From the NCBI RefSeq assembly GCF_002188635.1, contig NZ_NINX01000046.1:1-64000 (forward strand): a DNA stretch of 64,000 nucleotides. The letters run 5' to 3'. Within the stretch, counting starts at the first letter, position 1. Every line of letters begins with the position of its first letter. Under the pieces are notes generated by a model that saw only the letters and a program-made list of their open reading frames with translations, was not told the DNA's origin and searched no databases. Below are positions 1-9,184 of the stretch, piece after piece. A program made the translations under genes and the position numbers. Source of the DNA: Pigmentiphaga sp. NML030171 (lineage in GTDB: Bacteria > Pseudomonadota > Gammaproteobacteria > Burkholderiales > Burkholderiaceae_B).

Positions 1-202
1 GCGCGGGGGGCGCGGGCGCCACGGGCTGCGGGGCCGGGCCGGAGCCCGGAGCGGCCTGCATGCCAGGGGAGGGCGGCACGCCCTGCATGGGGGCGGCGGC
101 GGGGGGCGGGGGCGAGGCGCAGCCCCACAGGGCCAGCGCGGCAAGACCGGCGACGATCGGGCCGCTGCGCGACCCGGTCGGAAAGCGGGGTGTCGAATTC
201 AC
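1..202 (-). CDS. Proline-rich lipoprotein, N-terminal part (runs off left edge)
   Basis: An open frame starts at a GTG at 202 and reads leftwards without a stop to the edge of the window. It encodes a short basic N-terminus, a hydrophobic stretch (IVAGLAALALWG) and a lipobox-like LWGC, followed by a run rich in Pro, Ala and Gly. That layout is typical of an exported lipoprotein anchored at the cysteine, and low-complexity proline-rich tails often span the periplasm. A weak purine stretch (GGAAA) lies upstream. It is divergent from the deacetylase gene at 289. The function is unknown, and only about 67 residues are visible. Confidence 0.55.
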   Translation of the reverse strand, partial: MNSTPRFPTGSRSGPIVAGLAALALWGCASPPPPAAAPMQGVPPSPGMQAAPGSGPAPQPVAPAPPA

Positions 203-288
203 GCGTAAGATTTCCGGAAAAGCGATATCGATAGCGTGATGCTGCCGGCTGTTCGGCCGCGATGCAAGTCGGGCGCATAATGGAGGCC

Positions 289-1209
289 ATGGCTACGCTT
301 TACTTCACGCATCCGGCGTGCCGGCAGCACGAGATGGGCGAAGGGCACCCCGAGTGCCCGGCGCGGCTGGACGCGATCTCCGACCAGTTGCTTGCCTCGG
401 GCGTGGCGGTCCACCTGGTCGAGCGCGAGGCGCCGCAGGCCACGCAGGACGCGCTGCTGCGCGTGCATACCTCCGAGTACCTGGAATCACTGGTCGAGCG
501 CTCGCCCGTGCACGGCTACGTCGAGCTCGACCCCGACACCTGCATGAACCCCCACACCTACGCGGCGGCGCTGCACGCGGCCGGCGCCGCGATCGCGGCC
601 GTCGATGCCGTGCTGGCGGGAGAGGGCGAGTCGGCGTTCTGCGCGGTGCGGCCGCCCGGCCACCATGCGTGCCCCGACCAGGCCATGGGATTCTGCTTCC
701 TGAGCAATGTGGCGATCGCCGCGCGCCATGCCATCGCGCGCCACGGTTTGACGCGCGTGGCGGTCGTGGATTTCGACGTGCATCACGGCAACGGCACCGA
801 GGCGGCGCTGGCCGGCGACGAACGCGTGCTGATGTGCGGTTTCTTCCAGCATCCGTTCTATCCGTTCAGCGGTACCGCGCCCTGGGCCGACAACATGCTG
901 AACGAACCCGTGCCCGCCTATACCGAAGGCGCGGCGATACGCGAACTGGTCGCGGCCCGGTGGCTGCCCAGGCTGGAGCGGTTCCGGCCCCAGCTCGTGC
1001 TGGTGTCGGCGGGCTTCGATGCGCACCGCGAGGACGATCTGGGCAGCATGGGGCTGGTCGAGTCGGATTTCGCCTGGATCACCGAGCAGCTGGTGGCGCT
1101 GGCCCAGCGCCACGGCGCGCGGGTCGTCAGTTGCCTGGAAGGCGGCTACAACCTGTCGGCGCTGGGGCGCAGCGCCACCGCCCACATACGCGCGCTGGCG
1201 GGGATCTGA
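289..1209 (+). CDS. Histone deacetylase family (class II HDAC/AcuC-like) deacetylase
   Basis: A zinc-dependent amidohydrolase of the histone deacetylase superfamily, about 306 residues. Bacterial members deacetylate acetyl-lysine, acetylpolyamines or other small acetylated amines, and the substrate here cannot be told from sequence. Family landmarks are visible: GHPECPARL near residue 20, RPPGHHA near 125 (catalytic His pair), DVHHGNG near 163, GFDAH near 244 and EGGYN near 287. These supply the Asp-His-Asp zinc ligands and the transition-state Tyr. In-frame ATGs also occur at 262 and 280. The ATG at 289 was chosen because MATLYFTHP is where family similarity begins, but GGAGG at 282-286 is unusually close to it, so the start is uncertain. 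The gene is monocistronic. Confidence 0.9.
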   Translation: MATLYFTHPACRQHEMGEGHPECPARLDAISDQLLASGVAVHLVEREAPQATQDALLRVHTSEYLESLVERSPVHGYVELDPDTCMNPHTYAAALHAAGAAIAAVDAVLAGEGESAFCAVRPPGHHACPDQAMGFCFLSNVAIAARHAIARHGLTRVAVVDFDVHHGNGTEAALAGDERVLMCGFFQHPFYPFSGTAPWADNMLNEPVPAYTEGAAIRELVAARWLPRLERFRPQLVLVSAGFDAHREDDLGSMGLVESDFAWITEQLVALAQRHGARVVSCLEGGYNLSALGRSATAHIRALAGI

Positions 1210-1267
1210 GCCCCCATGCGCGCTCGTCGTCCGTATTTACCCGTATTCCAGGCCCGCGAGAGGGGCA

Positions 1268-1289
1268 TGTCGATTACCTATAATCGACA
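1268..1289. promoter_or_regulatory. etfBA promoter -10 inside a perfect 9-bp inverted repeat
   Basis: TGTCGATTA and TAATCGACA form a perfect 9-bp inverted repeat separated by CCTA. A consensus -10 hexamer, TATAAT, lies at 1279-1284 across the dyad centre. No good -35 hexamer is visible 17 bp upstream. A dyad on top of a -10 is typical of a repressor operator, so this is proposed as a regulated promoter for etfBA, about 85 bp ahead of the etfB start. The regulator is unknown. Confidence 0.5.
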
Positions 1290-1373
1290 GGTTTCCCTGT
1301 GGCGCGGCGACCGTGCCGTGTGCGTGCCCGTTACCCAGGCGTAGCCGGCTTATCTACAACGAGGTTGCAAACG

Positions 1374-2123
1374 ATGAAGGTGTTAGTGCCAGTCAAGCGA
1401 GTGGTGGACTACAACGTGAAGGTCCGGGTGAAGTCGGACCAGACCGGCGTGGACATCGCGAACGTGAAGATGTCGATGAACCCGTTCGACGAAATCGCCG
1501 TGGAAGAGGCGACGCGCCTGAAGGAAAAGGGCGTGGCCAGCGAGATCCTGGCCGTGTCTTGCGGCGTCGCGCAGTGCCAGGAGACGCTGCGCACGGCGAT
1601 GGCCATCGGCGCCGACCGCGCCATCCTGGTCGAGACGCAGCAGGAGCTGCAGCCGCTGGCCGTGGCCAAGCTGCTGAAGGCGCTGGTCGACAAGGAGCAG
1701 CCGCAGCTGGTCATCCTGGGCAAGCAGGCGATCGACGACGATGCGAATCAGACGGGCCAGATGCTGGCCGCGCTGCTGGATTGGCCGCAGGCGACCTTCG
1801 CGAGCAAGGTCGAGGTGGCCGACGGCAAGGCGACGGTGACGCGCGAAGTGGACGGCGGCCTGGAGACGGTGGCGCTGTCGCTGCCGGCCATCGTGACCAC
1901 GGACCTGCGGTTGAACGAGCCGCGCTACGTGACGCTGCCCAACATCATGAAGGCCAAGAAGAAGCCGCTGGAGACCGTCAAGCCGGAAGACCTGGGCGTG
2001 GACGTGACGCCGCGCCTCAAGACGCTGAAGGTGGCCGAGCCGCCGGCGCGCAAGGCCGGGGTGAAGGTGGCGGACGTGGCCGAGCTGGTGGGCAAACTCA
2101 AGAATGAAGCGAAGGTGGTGTGA
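1374..2123 (+). CDS. etfB: Electron transfer flavoprotein beta subunit
   Basis: Beta subunit of the ETF heterodimer, 249 residues, the usual length. ETF is a cytoplasmic FAD/AMP protein that carries electrons from acyl-CoA dehydrogenases to ETF:quinone oxidoreductase. The N-terminus [19 protein letters not shown] is characteristic, as are DEIAVEEA and the nucleotide-binding [14 protein letters not shown] segment. The ATG at 1374 follows a GAGG motif at about 1361; a longer in-frame extension to 1299 lacks family similarity. It lies 2 bp before etfA, so the two are co-translated. An acyl-CoA dehydrogenase, the likely electron donor, follows downstream. Confidence 0.96.
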   Translation: MKVLVPVKRVVDYNVKVRVKSDQTGVDIANVKMSMNPFDEIAVEEATRLKEKGVASEILAVSCGVAQCQETLRTAMAIGADRAILVETQQELQPLAVAKLLKALVDKEQPQLVILGKQAIDDDANQTGQMLAALLDWPQATFASKVEVADGKATVTREVDGGLETVALSLPAIVTTDLRLNEPRYVTLPNIMKAKKKPLETVKPEDLGVDVTPRLKTLKVAEPPARKAGVKVADVAELVGKLKNEAKVV

Positions 2124-2125
2124 AG

Positions 2126-3055
2126 ATGGCGATACTGGTCGTAGCGGAACATGACAATGCGCATCTGCGCGCGGCGACGCTGAACACGATCACGGCGGCG
2201 CAGCGCCTGGGTGGCGACGTGCACGTGCTGGTCGCGGGCGCGGGTGTGGGCGGAGCGGCGCAGGCGGCCTCGCAGGTGGCGGGCGTGGCCAAGGTGCTGT
2301 CGGCCGACGGCCCCGCGCTGGCCGATGGCCTGGCCGAGAACGTGGCGGCGCAGGTGCTGGCGGTGGCCCAGGGCTACAGCCACATCCTGTTCCCGGCCAC
2401 GGCGTACGGCAAGAACGTGGCGCCGCGCGTGGCGGCCAAGCTGGACGTGGCGCAGATCTCCGACATCATCGGCATCGATTCGGCCGATACGTTCGAGCGT
2501 CCGATCTACGCGGGCAACGCGATCGCCACGGTGCAGTCGGCCGACGCCGTCAAGGTGATCACCGTGCGCACGACGGCCTTCGACGCGGCCGCGGCCACGG
2601 GCGGTTCGGCGCCGGTGGAAAGCCTGTCCGCGGTGGGCGACGGCGGCAAGTCCTCGTTCGTGGGGCGCGAGGTTGCCAAGAGTGACCGTCCCGAACTGAC
2701 GGCGGCCAAGGCCGTGGTCTCGGGCGGACGCGGGATGGGCAGCGCCGAGAACTTCAAGCTGCTCGAACCGCTGGCGGACAAGCTGGGCGCGGCCATGGGC
2801 GCGTCGCGCGCCGCGGTCGACGCGGGCTATGCCCCCAACGACTGGCAGGTAGGCCAGACCGGCAAGATCGTCGCGCCGCAGTTGTACGTGGCGGTGGGCA
2901 TCTCCGGCGCGATCCAGCACCTGGCCGGCATGAAGGATTCGAAGGTGATCGTGGCGATCAACAAGGACGCCGAGGCGCCGATCTTCGGCGTGGCCGACTA
3001 CGGGCTGGTGGCGGATCTGTTCACCGCCGTGCCCGAGCTCACGAAAGCGCTGTAG
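2126..3055 (+). CDS. etfA: Electron transfer flavoprotein alpha subunit
   Basis: Alpha subunit of ETF, 309 residues, partner of EtfB. It starts [11 protein letters not shown]. The C-terminal FAD-binding domain (about residues 185-309) shows [14 protein letters not shown], then [27 protein letters not shown] and [10 protein letters not shown], which are hallmark FAD-contact segments of the family. The ATG at 2126 lies 2 bp after the etfB stop. It forms an operon with etfB and probably with the acyl-CoA dehydrogenase at 3163, although a GC-rich hairpin lies in the 107-bp gap between them. Confidence 0.96.
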   Translation: MAILVVAEHDNAHLRAATLNTITAAQRLGGDVHVLVAGAGVGGAAQAASQVAGVAKVLSADGPALADGLAENVAAQVLAVAQGYSHILFPATAYGKNVAPRVAAKLDVAQISDIIGIDSADTFERPIYAGNAIATVQSADAVKVITVRTTAFDAAAATGGSAPVESLSAVGDGGKSSFVGREVAKSDRPELTAAKAVVSGGRGMGSAENFKLLEPLADKLGAAMGASRAAVDAGYAPNDWQVGQTGKIVAPQLYVAVGISGAIQHLAGMKDSKVIVAINKDAEAPIFGVADYGLVADLFTAVPELTKAL

Positions 3056-3063
3056 GCGCGAAC

Positions 3064-3090
3064 GCCGCCGCGCCCTTGGGCTGCGGCGGC
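3064..3090. other. GC-rich hairpin between etfA and acyl-CoA dehydrogenase gene
   Basis: GCCGCCGC (3064-3071) pairs with GCGGCGGC (3083-3090), and GCCC/GGGC continues the stem inside with one bulged T. No T-tract follows, so a full intrinsic terminator is unlikely. It may lower readthrough or stabilise the etfBA mRNA 3' end. Confidence 0.4.
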
Positions 3091-3162
3091 GCACCCGAAC
3101 AGGGCCGGGCCGCCGGTCTTGCCGCCGCGCGGCCCTCGGTGCCCAACTGACCGGAGGTTTGC

Positions 3163-4959
3163 ATGGCTTACGTGGCTCCATTGCGGGATATCCGATTCGT
3201 GCTGAACGAATTGGCCGGCCTGGACAAGGTTCATCAATTACCCGGTGGCGAGGAAGCCGGCCAGGAAGTCGTCGATGCGATCCTGGACGAGAACGCGCGC
3301 CTGCTCCAGGACGCGATCGCGCCGCTCAACCGCGACGGCGATCTGCAGCCGCCCACCTGGCGCGACGGCGCCGTCACCGCATCGCCGGGGTTCGCCCAGG
3401 CATTCCGCAGTTTCGTCGAAGGGGGCTGGCAGGGCTTGCAGCATCCGGTGGACTTCGGCGGGCAAGGCCTGCCCAAGGTCGTCGCCACCCCCTGCATGGA
3501 AAACCTGAACGCCGCCTGCCTGTCCTTCGCGCTGTGCCCCTTGCTGACCGATGGCGCCATCGAGGTGCTGCTGACGGCCGGGACCGAGGAGCAGAAGCGG
3601 CGCTTCATTCCTTCGATGATCGACGGTTCCTGGACCGGAACCATGAACCTGACCGAGCCGCAGGCCGGATCGGACCTGTCGCTGGTGCGCACGCGCGCCG
3701 TCGCGCAGCCCGACGGCAGCTATCGGCTGCACGGGCAGAAGATCTTCATCACCTACGGCGAGCACGACATGGCACGCAACATCGTGCACATGGTGCTGGC
3801 CCGGCTGGCGGACGCGCCCGAGGGCGTCAAGGGCCTGTCGCTGTTCATCGTGCCCAAGTTCCTGGTGAACGATGACGGGTCGCTGGGCAAGCGCAACGAC
3901 GTGTGGTGCGCCTCGATCGAACACAAGCTGGGCATCAAGGCCAGCCCCACGGCCGTGCTGCTGTATGGCGAGGACAAGGGCGAGGTCGGCCCGGGCGCCA
4001 TCGGCTATCTGGTGGGCGAGCCCAACCGCGGCCTGGAAACCATGTTCATCATGATGAACGCCGCGCGTTTCGCCGTCGGCTTGCAGGGTATCGCGGTGGC
4101 CGAGCGCGCCAGCCAGCATGCCGTGGCCTATGCCAAGGACCGCGTGCAGAGCCGGGCGGTCGAGGGTTCGGCCGGGCCCGTGGCCATCGTCCATCATCCG
4201 GACGTGCGCCGGATGCTGTTGACCATGCGCACGCTGACCGAGGCCGCCCGCGCCGTGGCCTACGTGGCCGCCGGGGCGCACGATTTCGCGCACCGGCATC
4301 CCGATGCCCAGGTGCGCGCGCGCAACCAGGCCTTCTACGAATACATGGTGCCCATCGTCAAGGGTTTCTCGACCGAGATGGCGGTGGAGGTGGCGTCGCT
4401 GGGCATACAGGTGCATGGCGGCATGGGCTTCATCGAGGAGACGGGCGCTGCCCAGTACTACCGCGATGCCCGCATCCTGTCGATCTACGAAGGCACCACC
4501 GCGATCCAGGCCAACGACCTGGTGGGACGCAAGACCGCGCGCGACGGCGGCGCGGTGGCCGCCGCCATCATCGGCCACATGCGCGAGACGCTGGCCGAGC
4601 TGGACGGCGACCAGGAACTGTCGGCCTTGCGCGGACAACTGGCCGACGCCATCCAGGCCTACGAGGAAGTGGTCCGTTTCGTGGTCGAACGCTATCGCGA
4701 CGACGTGCGCGAGGTCTACGCGGGCAGCGTGCCCTACCTGATGCTGGCCGGGCTCACGCACGGCGGGTGGCAGATGGCGCGCGCCGCGCTGGCCTGCCGG
4801 CGCCGTATCGGCAAGGGCGACGTCGACAGCTTCTATCCGGCCAAGCTGGCGGGAGCACGGTTCTATTGCGCTCACCTGCTGCCGCGGGTCGAGGCGCTGC
4901 GCCGCGAGATCCTGCAGGGGGGAGCGAGCACGCTGGCCATGCCGGTCGACGCGTTCTGA
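3163..4959 (+). CDS. Acyl-CoA dehydrogenase (large, about 600-residue FadE-type)
   Basis: An FAD-dependent acyl-CoA dehydrogenase that introduces the alpha-beta double bond in acyl-CoA and passes electrons to ETF. At 598 residues it belongs to the long subgroup with an extra N-terminal helix and a C-terminal extension. Visible motifs are NLTEPQAGSDL near residue 165, KIFITYGEHD near 190, GFIEETGAAQYYRDARI near 425 and SIYEGTTAIQ, with the probable catalytic Glu near residue 443. A GGAGG motif at 3152-3156 sits well before the ATG. Its place right after etfBA supports a fatty-acid or related acyl-CoA oxidation role. Chain-length preference cannot be deduced. Confidence 0.93.
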   Translation: MAYVAPLRDIRFVLNELAGLDKVHQLPGGEEAGQEVVDAILDENARLLQDAIAPLNRDGDLQPPTWRDGAVTASPGFAQAFRSFVEGGWQGLQHPVDFGGQGLPKVVATPCMENLNAACLSFALCPLLTDGAIEVLLTAGTEEQKRRFIPSMIDGSWTGTMNLTEPQAGSDLSLVRTRAVAQPDGSYRLHGQKIFITYGEHDMARNIVHMVLARLADAPEGVKGLSLFIVPKFLVNDDGSLGKRNDVWCASIEHKLGIKASPTAVLLYGEDKGEVGPGAIGYLVGEPNRGLETMFIMMNAARFAVGLQGIAVAERASQHAVAYAKDRVQSRAVEGSAGPVAIVHHPDVRRMLLTMRTLTEAARAVAYVAAGAHDFAHRHPDAQVRARNQAFYEYMVPIVKGFSTEMAVEVASLGIQVHGGMGFIEETGAAQYYRDARILSIYEGTTAIQANDLVGRKTARDGGAVAAAIIGHMRETLAELDGDQELSALRGQLADAIQAYEEVVRFVVERYRDDVREVYAGSVPYLMLAGLTHGGWQMARAALACRRRIGKGDVDSFYPAKLAGARFYCAHLLPRVEALRREILQGGASTLAMPVDAF

Positions 4960-4980
4960 GGCCGGCCTGGCCGGCGCCGC

Positions 4981-5598
4981 TCAGGGGGATGGGCGGTGAT
5001 GGCCGGGCGCCAGGGACGGCGGCAGCGGAGGCGTACGGCAGGGGGCGACCGGGATGCGCCAGTGCGACCTGCGCCGCAGGGCAGCCAGCAGTTTGAGCCC
5101 CTGGGGCCACGCGCCGTACCCCGATTCGGCATTGATGTGGCCGGCATCGTCGAGCTGCTCGAAGCGGCTGCCCCAGGCCTCGGCGAATTCGCGGGCCCGA
5201 TCCAGCGAGCAATACGGATCGTTGGTGCTGGCGACCACCACGCTCTGGAAGGGCAGCGTCTGCATCGGCACCGGGCAGAACGAGCGCAGCCGCGCCGGGG
5301 CGTTCGGCCGCTCGACGTCGGCGGGCGCTACCAGCAGGGCGCCCGCCACTTTCTCGCGCACCCGCAGCGGCAGGTGGCATATCGTGATGCAGCCCAGGCT
5401 GTGGGCGATCAACAGCGGCGGGCGCTGCGCCGCTTCGATGGCGGCGGCCAGGGTCGCGGTCCAGTCATGCAGGTCGGGCGAGGCCCAGTCGGCCTGCTGC
5501 ACGCGCACCGCGCGCGGCAGACAGGCCTCCCACAGGCTCTGCCAGTGGCCGGGCCCGGAGTTGTTCCAACCTGGGACGATCAAGGGTTGCAGTCGCAT
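4981..5598 (-). CDS. Small alpha/beta hydrolase, RBBP9/YdeN family
   Basis: A 205-residue serine hydrolase of the RBBP9/YdeN type. The catalytic triad can be placed by eye: the nucleophile Ser67 in AHSLGC, Asp127 in STNDPYC and His154 in AGHINAESG. The N-terminal PGWNNSGPGHWQSLW motif is characteristic of this family. Family members are cytoplasmic and mostly of unknown natural substrate. The gene is convergent with the acyl-CoA dehydrogenase (21 bp between stops) and divergent from the peroxiredoxin gene, so it is probably transcribed alone. Confidence 0.88.
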   Translation of the reverse strand: MRLQPLIVPGWNNSGPGHWQSLWEACLPRAVRVQQADWASPDLHDWTATLAAAIEAAQRPPLLIAHSLGCITICHLPLRVREKVAGALLVAPADVERPNAPARLRSFCPVPMQTLPFQSVVVASTNDPYCSLDRAREFAEAWGSRFEQLDDAGHINAESGYGAWPQGLKLLAALRRRSHWRIPVAPCRTPPLPPSLAPGHHRPSP

Positions 5599-5721
5599 GA
5601 GCGCATGATGGCGTCCCCGTTCATTACTGGGAACGAAGAATTTTGCGTTTGTTAATTACCGCAGCTTCGTTGGCGGTACGCCGCGCCGGGTAACGCCCTT
5701 ATATGAAAAAATAAGTATCCG

Positions 5722-5743
5722 GCTTTCCTTTATGGTGGAAAGC
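5722..5743. promoter_or_regulatory. 7-bp inverted repeat upstream of the peroxiredoxin gene
   Basis: GCTTTCC (5722-5728) and GGAAAGC (5737-5743) form a perfect inverted repeat with an 8-nt spacer. It lies in an AT-rich stretch about 80 bp before the peroxiredoxin start. It could be an operator or a leader hairpin. No confident -35/-10 pair was found nearby, and it does not match the OxyR motif as I know it. Confidence 0.3.
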
Positions 5744-5824
5744 TATATGGTTATGTGCAAACATTTGTTCCCGCTTCCCCGGCGGAACGCCAGAATGCTT
5801 CATTTGAAAACGTAGGAGACCGAC

Positions 5825-6469
5825 ATGACCGCATTGCGTCTGGGCGACACCGCTCCCGATTTCGAACAGGATTCCTCCAAGGGACGTATTCATTTCTACG
5901 ACTACCTCGGCGACAGCTGGGGCGTGCTGTTCTCGCACCCGGCGGACTTCACGCCGGTCTGCACGACCGAACTGGGCTATACCGCCAAGCTCGCGCAAGA
6001 GTTCGCCAAGCGCAATGTGAAGGTGCTGGCGCTGTCGGTCGATCCGGTCGATTCCCATCAGCAGTGGATCGGCGACATCAACGATACGCAGAACACCCGG
6101 GTGGATTTCCCCATCCTGGCCGATGCCGACCGCAAGGTGTCCACGCTCTACGACATGATCCACCCGAATGCCAGCGCCACCGCCACGGTGCGCTCGGTCT
6201 TCGTGATCGACCCGGCCAAGAAGGTCAGGCTCATCATCACCTATCCCGCCAGCACGGGGCGCAACTTCGACGAGATCCTGCGCGTGATCGACTCGCTGCA
6301 GCTTACCGACAACTACAGCGTCGCGACGCCGGTGAACTGGAAGGACGGCGAAGACGTCATCATCGTGCCCTCGCTGCAGGATCCCGAGGTACTCAAGCAG
6401 AAGTTTCCCAAGGGCTACAAGGTGGTGCGGCCCTACCTGCGCACCACGCCCCAGCCCAACAAGGAGTAA
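5825..6469 (+). CDS. Peroxiredoxin, 1-Cys Prx6 type
   Basis: A thiol peroxidase of the AhpC/TSA superfamily, Prx6-like, 214 residues. The peroxidatic Cys46 lies in the signature HPADFTPVCTTELG, with the active-site Thr43. The long C-terminal part (ending near RPYLRTTPQPNKE) with the WKDGEDVIIVPS motif is the Prx6-type dimerisation domain. It reduces hydrogen peroxide or alkyl hydroperoxides in the cytoplasm. AGGAGA at about 5814 gives a strong ribosome binding site. The gene is followed 77 bp later by doxX, so the pair may be co-transcribed. Confidence 0.93.
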   Translation: MTALRLGDTAPDFEQDSSKGRIHFYDYLGDSWGVLFSHPADFTPVCTTELGYTAKLAQEFAKRNVKVLALSVDPVDSHQQWIGDINDTQNTRVDFPILADADRKVSTLYDMIHPNASATATVRSVFVIDPAKKVRLIITYPASTGRNFDEILRVIDSLQLTDNYSVATPVNWKDGEDVIIVPSLQDPEVLKQKFPKGYKVVRPYLRTTPQPNKE

Positions 6470-6546
6470 GTCCGCGGCGGAAGAAGTGCCCGTGTCACGC
6501 ACATGTGCTGTAATGCGGGCCTTCGTTTCCTTTCGACAGGACTCCC

Positions 6547-6954
6547 ATGCTCCAGACCGCCGACGATCTCGGAAAACTCCTGCTGCGCGTGGTCGTAGGG
6601 GTGCTCATGCTCATGCATGGCATTCCGAAGGTCATCGGCGGCATCGGCTTCGTGAAGGGGCTCGTCGCCTCGCACGGGTTGCCCGCCTTCCTCGCCTATT
6701 TCGTCTACGTGGGCGAGATCGTCGCGCCCATCCTGCTGCTCGTGGGCCTGTACAGCCGGCTCGGCGGCCTGCTGGTCGCCATCAACATGGTCGTGGCCAT
6801 CGCGCTCGCCCACTCCAACCAGGTATTCACCGTGGCCAAGAACGGGGCCTGGACGCTGGAGCTCCAGGGACTCTACCTTTGCGGCGGCCTGGTCATCGCG
6901 CTGATCGGCGCCGGCCGCTTCAGCGCCGGCGGCAAGGGCGGCACCTTGAACTGA
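6547..6954 (+). CDS. DoxX family membrane protein
   Basis: A 135-residue integral membrane protein with four predicted hydrophobic segments (about residues 10-30, 48-68, 73-95 and 110-128) and the DoxX family opening GKLLLRVVVGVLMLMHGIPK. DoxX-like proteins have been linked to redox and oxidative-stress complexes in some bacteria, which would fit the peroxiredoxin just upstream, but the role here is inferred from context only. A TGTAAT -10-like sequence at 6509-6514 could give it its own weak promoter. The stop is directly against that of the convergent cysB. Confidence 0.85.
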   Translation: MLQTADDLGKLLLRVVVGVLMLMHGIPKVIGGIGFVKGLVASHGLPAFLAYFVYVGEIVAPILLLVGLYSRLGGLLVAINMVVAIALAHSNQVFTVAKNGAWTLELQGLYLCGGLVIALIGAGRFSAGGKGGTLN

Positions 6955-7914
6955 TCAGGCTCCGGCCGGTTCAGGCTGGCGGGCCGCCGCCGTGTCCTCG
7001 TCCTGCTGCGCGGTGATCGTGTCGCGATCCAGGTGCGGCGCGAACATCTCGATGAAGGCGATCGCGAAATTGCGAAGATAGGCGCCGCGGCGCACGGCCA
7101 GGCGCGTCATGTTCGAGGCGAACAGATGGTCGGCCGCCAGCGACCGCAGCTTGGTGTCTTCCTCGCTGTCGTAGGCCATGGCGGCGATGATGCCTATGCC
7201 CAGGCCCGCCGATACATAGGTCTTGATCACGTCGGCGTCCATCGCCGTCAGCACGATGTCCGGCACGATCGAGGCGCGCGAGAAGGCCTCGTCGATGTGC
7301 GAGCGGCCGGTCAGGCCCGTGTCGTAGGTGATCAGAGGATGCCGGGCCAGTTCCTCGACCGTGGGCCGCTCGCGCGCCAGGATGGGATGCCCTGGCGGCG
7401 CGACGATGACGTGGTTCCACCGGTAGCCGGCGAAGGTCGACAACCTGCCGTCGGCCTGCAGCCCTTCGGTGGCGATGCCGATGTCGGCCTGGCCGCTGGC
7501 CACCCATTCGGCGATGTGCAGGGGCGAGCCCTGCTGCAGGTTCAGGTGGACCTGGGGAAAATTGCGCCGGAACGCCTGCACGACCACCGGCAGCGCGTAG
7601 CGGGCCTGCGTATGGGTCGTTGCGATGGTCAGCCGGCCCTGGTCGCGGGCGCTGAATTCCTGGGCCGCGCGCTTGAGGTTCTCCTGTTCGAGCAGCAGGC
7701 GTTCGATGATCGTGACGATTTCCTTGCCCGGCTCGGTCAGCCCGGTCAGGCGCTTGCCGGCGCGCTCGAAGATCGTCGTACCCAGTTCATCCTCCAGCTC
7801 GCGTATCTGGCGGCTGACGCCCGGCTGCGAGGTGTACAGGGTGTTGGCAACCTCGGTCAGGTTGAAATTGCGGCGCAGGGCTTCGCGGACGGAGCGCAGT
7901 TGCTGGAAATTCAA
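6955..7914 (-). CDS. cysB: LysR-type transcriptional regulator CysB
   Basis: Activator of sulfur assimilation genes, 319 residues. The N-terminal winged helix-turn-helix is clear (EVANTLYTSQPGVSRQIRELE, about residues 20-40). The C-terminal co-inducer domain carries the CysB/Cbl-type sequences ATTHTQARYALP and TYDTGLTGRSHID. The start is a TTG at 7914, chosen because AGGAGA lies 7 nt upstream and the protein then begins MNFQQLRSVREA, as in the family. It is divergent from the sulfate transport operon it most probably controls through the 247-bp intergenic region. N-acetylserine or O-acetylserine is the usual inducer in the family. Confidence 0.93.
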   Translation of the reverse strand: MNFQQLRSVREALRRNFNLTEVANTLYTSQPGVSRQIRELEDELGTTIFERAGKRLTGLTEPGKEIVTIIERLLLEQENLKRAAQEFSARDQGRLTIATTHTQARYALPVVVQAFRRNFPQVHLNLQQGSPLHIAEWVASGQADIGIATEGLQADGRLSTFAGYRWNHVIVAPPGHPILARERPTVEELARHPLITYDTGLTGRSHIDEAFSRASIVPDIVLTAMDADVIKTYVSAGLGIGIIAAMAYDSEEDTKLRSLAADHLFASNMTRLAVRRGAYLRNFAIAFIEMFAPHLDRDTITAQQDEDTAAARQPEPAGA

Positions 7915-8161
7915 GGTGGTTCTCCTGCTCGGGCCGGCGCGACGGAGGCCGGCGGCGATCAGCCATGTTGCGTCGCAAACAAAAAAATCAGAACGAAAAT
8001 TTGAAAATGATCTAATGCGCGTCCGGGCATAACGGCGTATTTGTTCTGTGCCGGGGCGGGTTTATACCGGTCGGAAATAAGTAACCATCCAAGATGTCGT
8101 TCCCAAGCATGGGGCTTGTGACCGACCATGCATTCCTCGAAAAGATGGAATGGAGCCTCGG

Positions 8162-9184
8162 ATGGCCGGATTGCTGGGAAGGACCCTGGGTGTCGCCGTG
8201 CTGGCCATGGCGGCCGCCGTGTCGCCTGTTGCGGCACAGCAGAAGCAGACCCTGCTGAACGTTTCCTATGATCCGACGCGCGAGCTGTACAAGGATCTGG
8301 ACAAGGCGTTCGCGGCCGAATACAAGAAAAAGGCCGGCGTGGACCTGACCATCCGCCAGTCGCATGGCGGTTCCGGTGCGCAGGCGCGCTCGGTCATCGA
8401 CGGCCTGGACGCCGACGTGGTCACGCTGGCCCTGGCTTATGACATCGATGCCCTGCACGCGCGCGGCAACCTGCTGCCCGCCGATTGGCAGAAGCGGCTG
8501 CCGCAGAACAGCTCGCCGTATACCTCGACCATCGTGTTCCTGGTGCGCAAAGGCAACCCGAAGGGCATCAAGGACTGGGGCGACCTGATCAAGCCCGGCG
8601 TCTCGGTCATCACGCCCAATCCCAAGACCTCGGGCGGCGCGCGCTGGAACTACCTGGCGGCCTGGGCCTATGCCCTGAAGCAGCCGGGCGGCAGCGAGGC
8701 CAAGGCGCGCGAGTTCATCGCCGAGCTGTTCAAGCACGTGCCGGTGCTCGACAGCGGCGCGCGCGGCGCCACCACGACCTTCGTCGAACGCGGCCAGGGC
8801 GACGTGCTGCTGGCCTGGGAGAACGAGGCGCTGTTGTCGCTGAAGGAACTGGGGCCGGACAAGTTCGACATCGTCGCGCCCTCGCTGTCCATCCTGTGCG
8901 AGCCGCCCGTGGCCGTGGTCGACAAGAACGTCGACAAGAAAGGCACGCGCCAGGCCGCGCAGGCCTACCTGGAGTACCTGTACACCAAGGACGCGCAGGA
9001 GATCATCGCCAGGAACTACTACCGTCCCCGCAATCCCGAGGTGGCCGCCAAGTACGCCTCGGCGTTCCCCAAGGTCAACCTGATCACGATCGATGACGTC
9101 TTCGGCGGCTGGCAGAAGGCCCAGAAGACCCACTTCGAGGATGGCGGCACGTTCGATCAGCTCTACCAGCCGGGCAAGCGTTGA
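8162..9184 (+). CDS. sbp: Periplasmic sulfate-binding protein
   Basis: Solute-binding component of the sulfate/thiosulfate ABC importer, 340 residues. The signal peptide is [20 protein letters not shown] with cleavage near VAAQQ. Sulfate-binding family segments are present: [47 protein letters not shown] and ENEALL. An ATG 12 nt upstream (8150) is possible, but GGAG at 8152-8155 points to the start at 8162. The 3' end overlaps the cysT start by four bases (TTGA). The upstream region between cysB and sbp should hold the CysB sites and promoter, but I could not assign them with confidence. Confidence 0.94.
   Translation: MAGLLGRTLGVAVLAMAAAVSPVAAQQKQTLLNVSYDPTRELYKDLDKAFAAEYKKKAGVDLTIRQSHGGSGAQARSVIDGLDADVVTLALAYDIDALHARGNLLPADWQKRLPQNSSPYTSTIVFLVRKGNPKGIKDWGDLIKPGVSVITPNPKTSGGARWNYLAAWAYALKQPGGSEAKAREFIAELFKHVPVLDSGARGATTTFVERGQGDVLLAWENEALLSLKELGPDKFDIVAPSLSILCEPPVAVVDKNVDKKGTRQAAQAYLEYLYTKDAQEIIARNYYRPRNPEVAAKYASAFPKVNLITIDDVFGGWQKAQKTHFEDGGTFDQLYQPGKR

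Noticed and set aside
3064-3090. Intrinsic terminator after etfA
   Set aside because: A strong stem is present but no T-run follows, so it is listed only as a hairpin.
3238-4875. Minus-strand frame of about 545 codons opposite the acyl-CoA dehydrogenase
   Set aside because: Shadow of a real gene. The translation is His/Gly/Arg-rich with no motif and no ribosome binding site.
7915-8161. Riboswitch or SAM-type leader before sbp
   Set aside because: The cysB-sbp region is AT-rich and long, but no riboswitch core or terminator/antiterminator pair was recognised. CysB control is sufficient.
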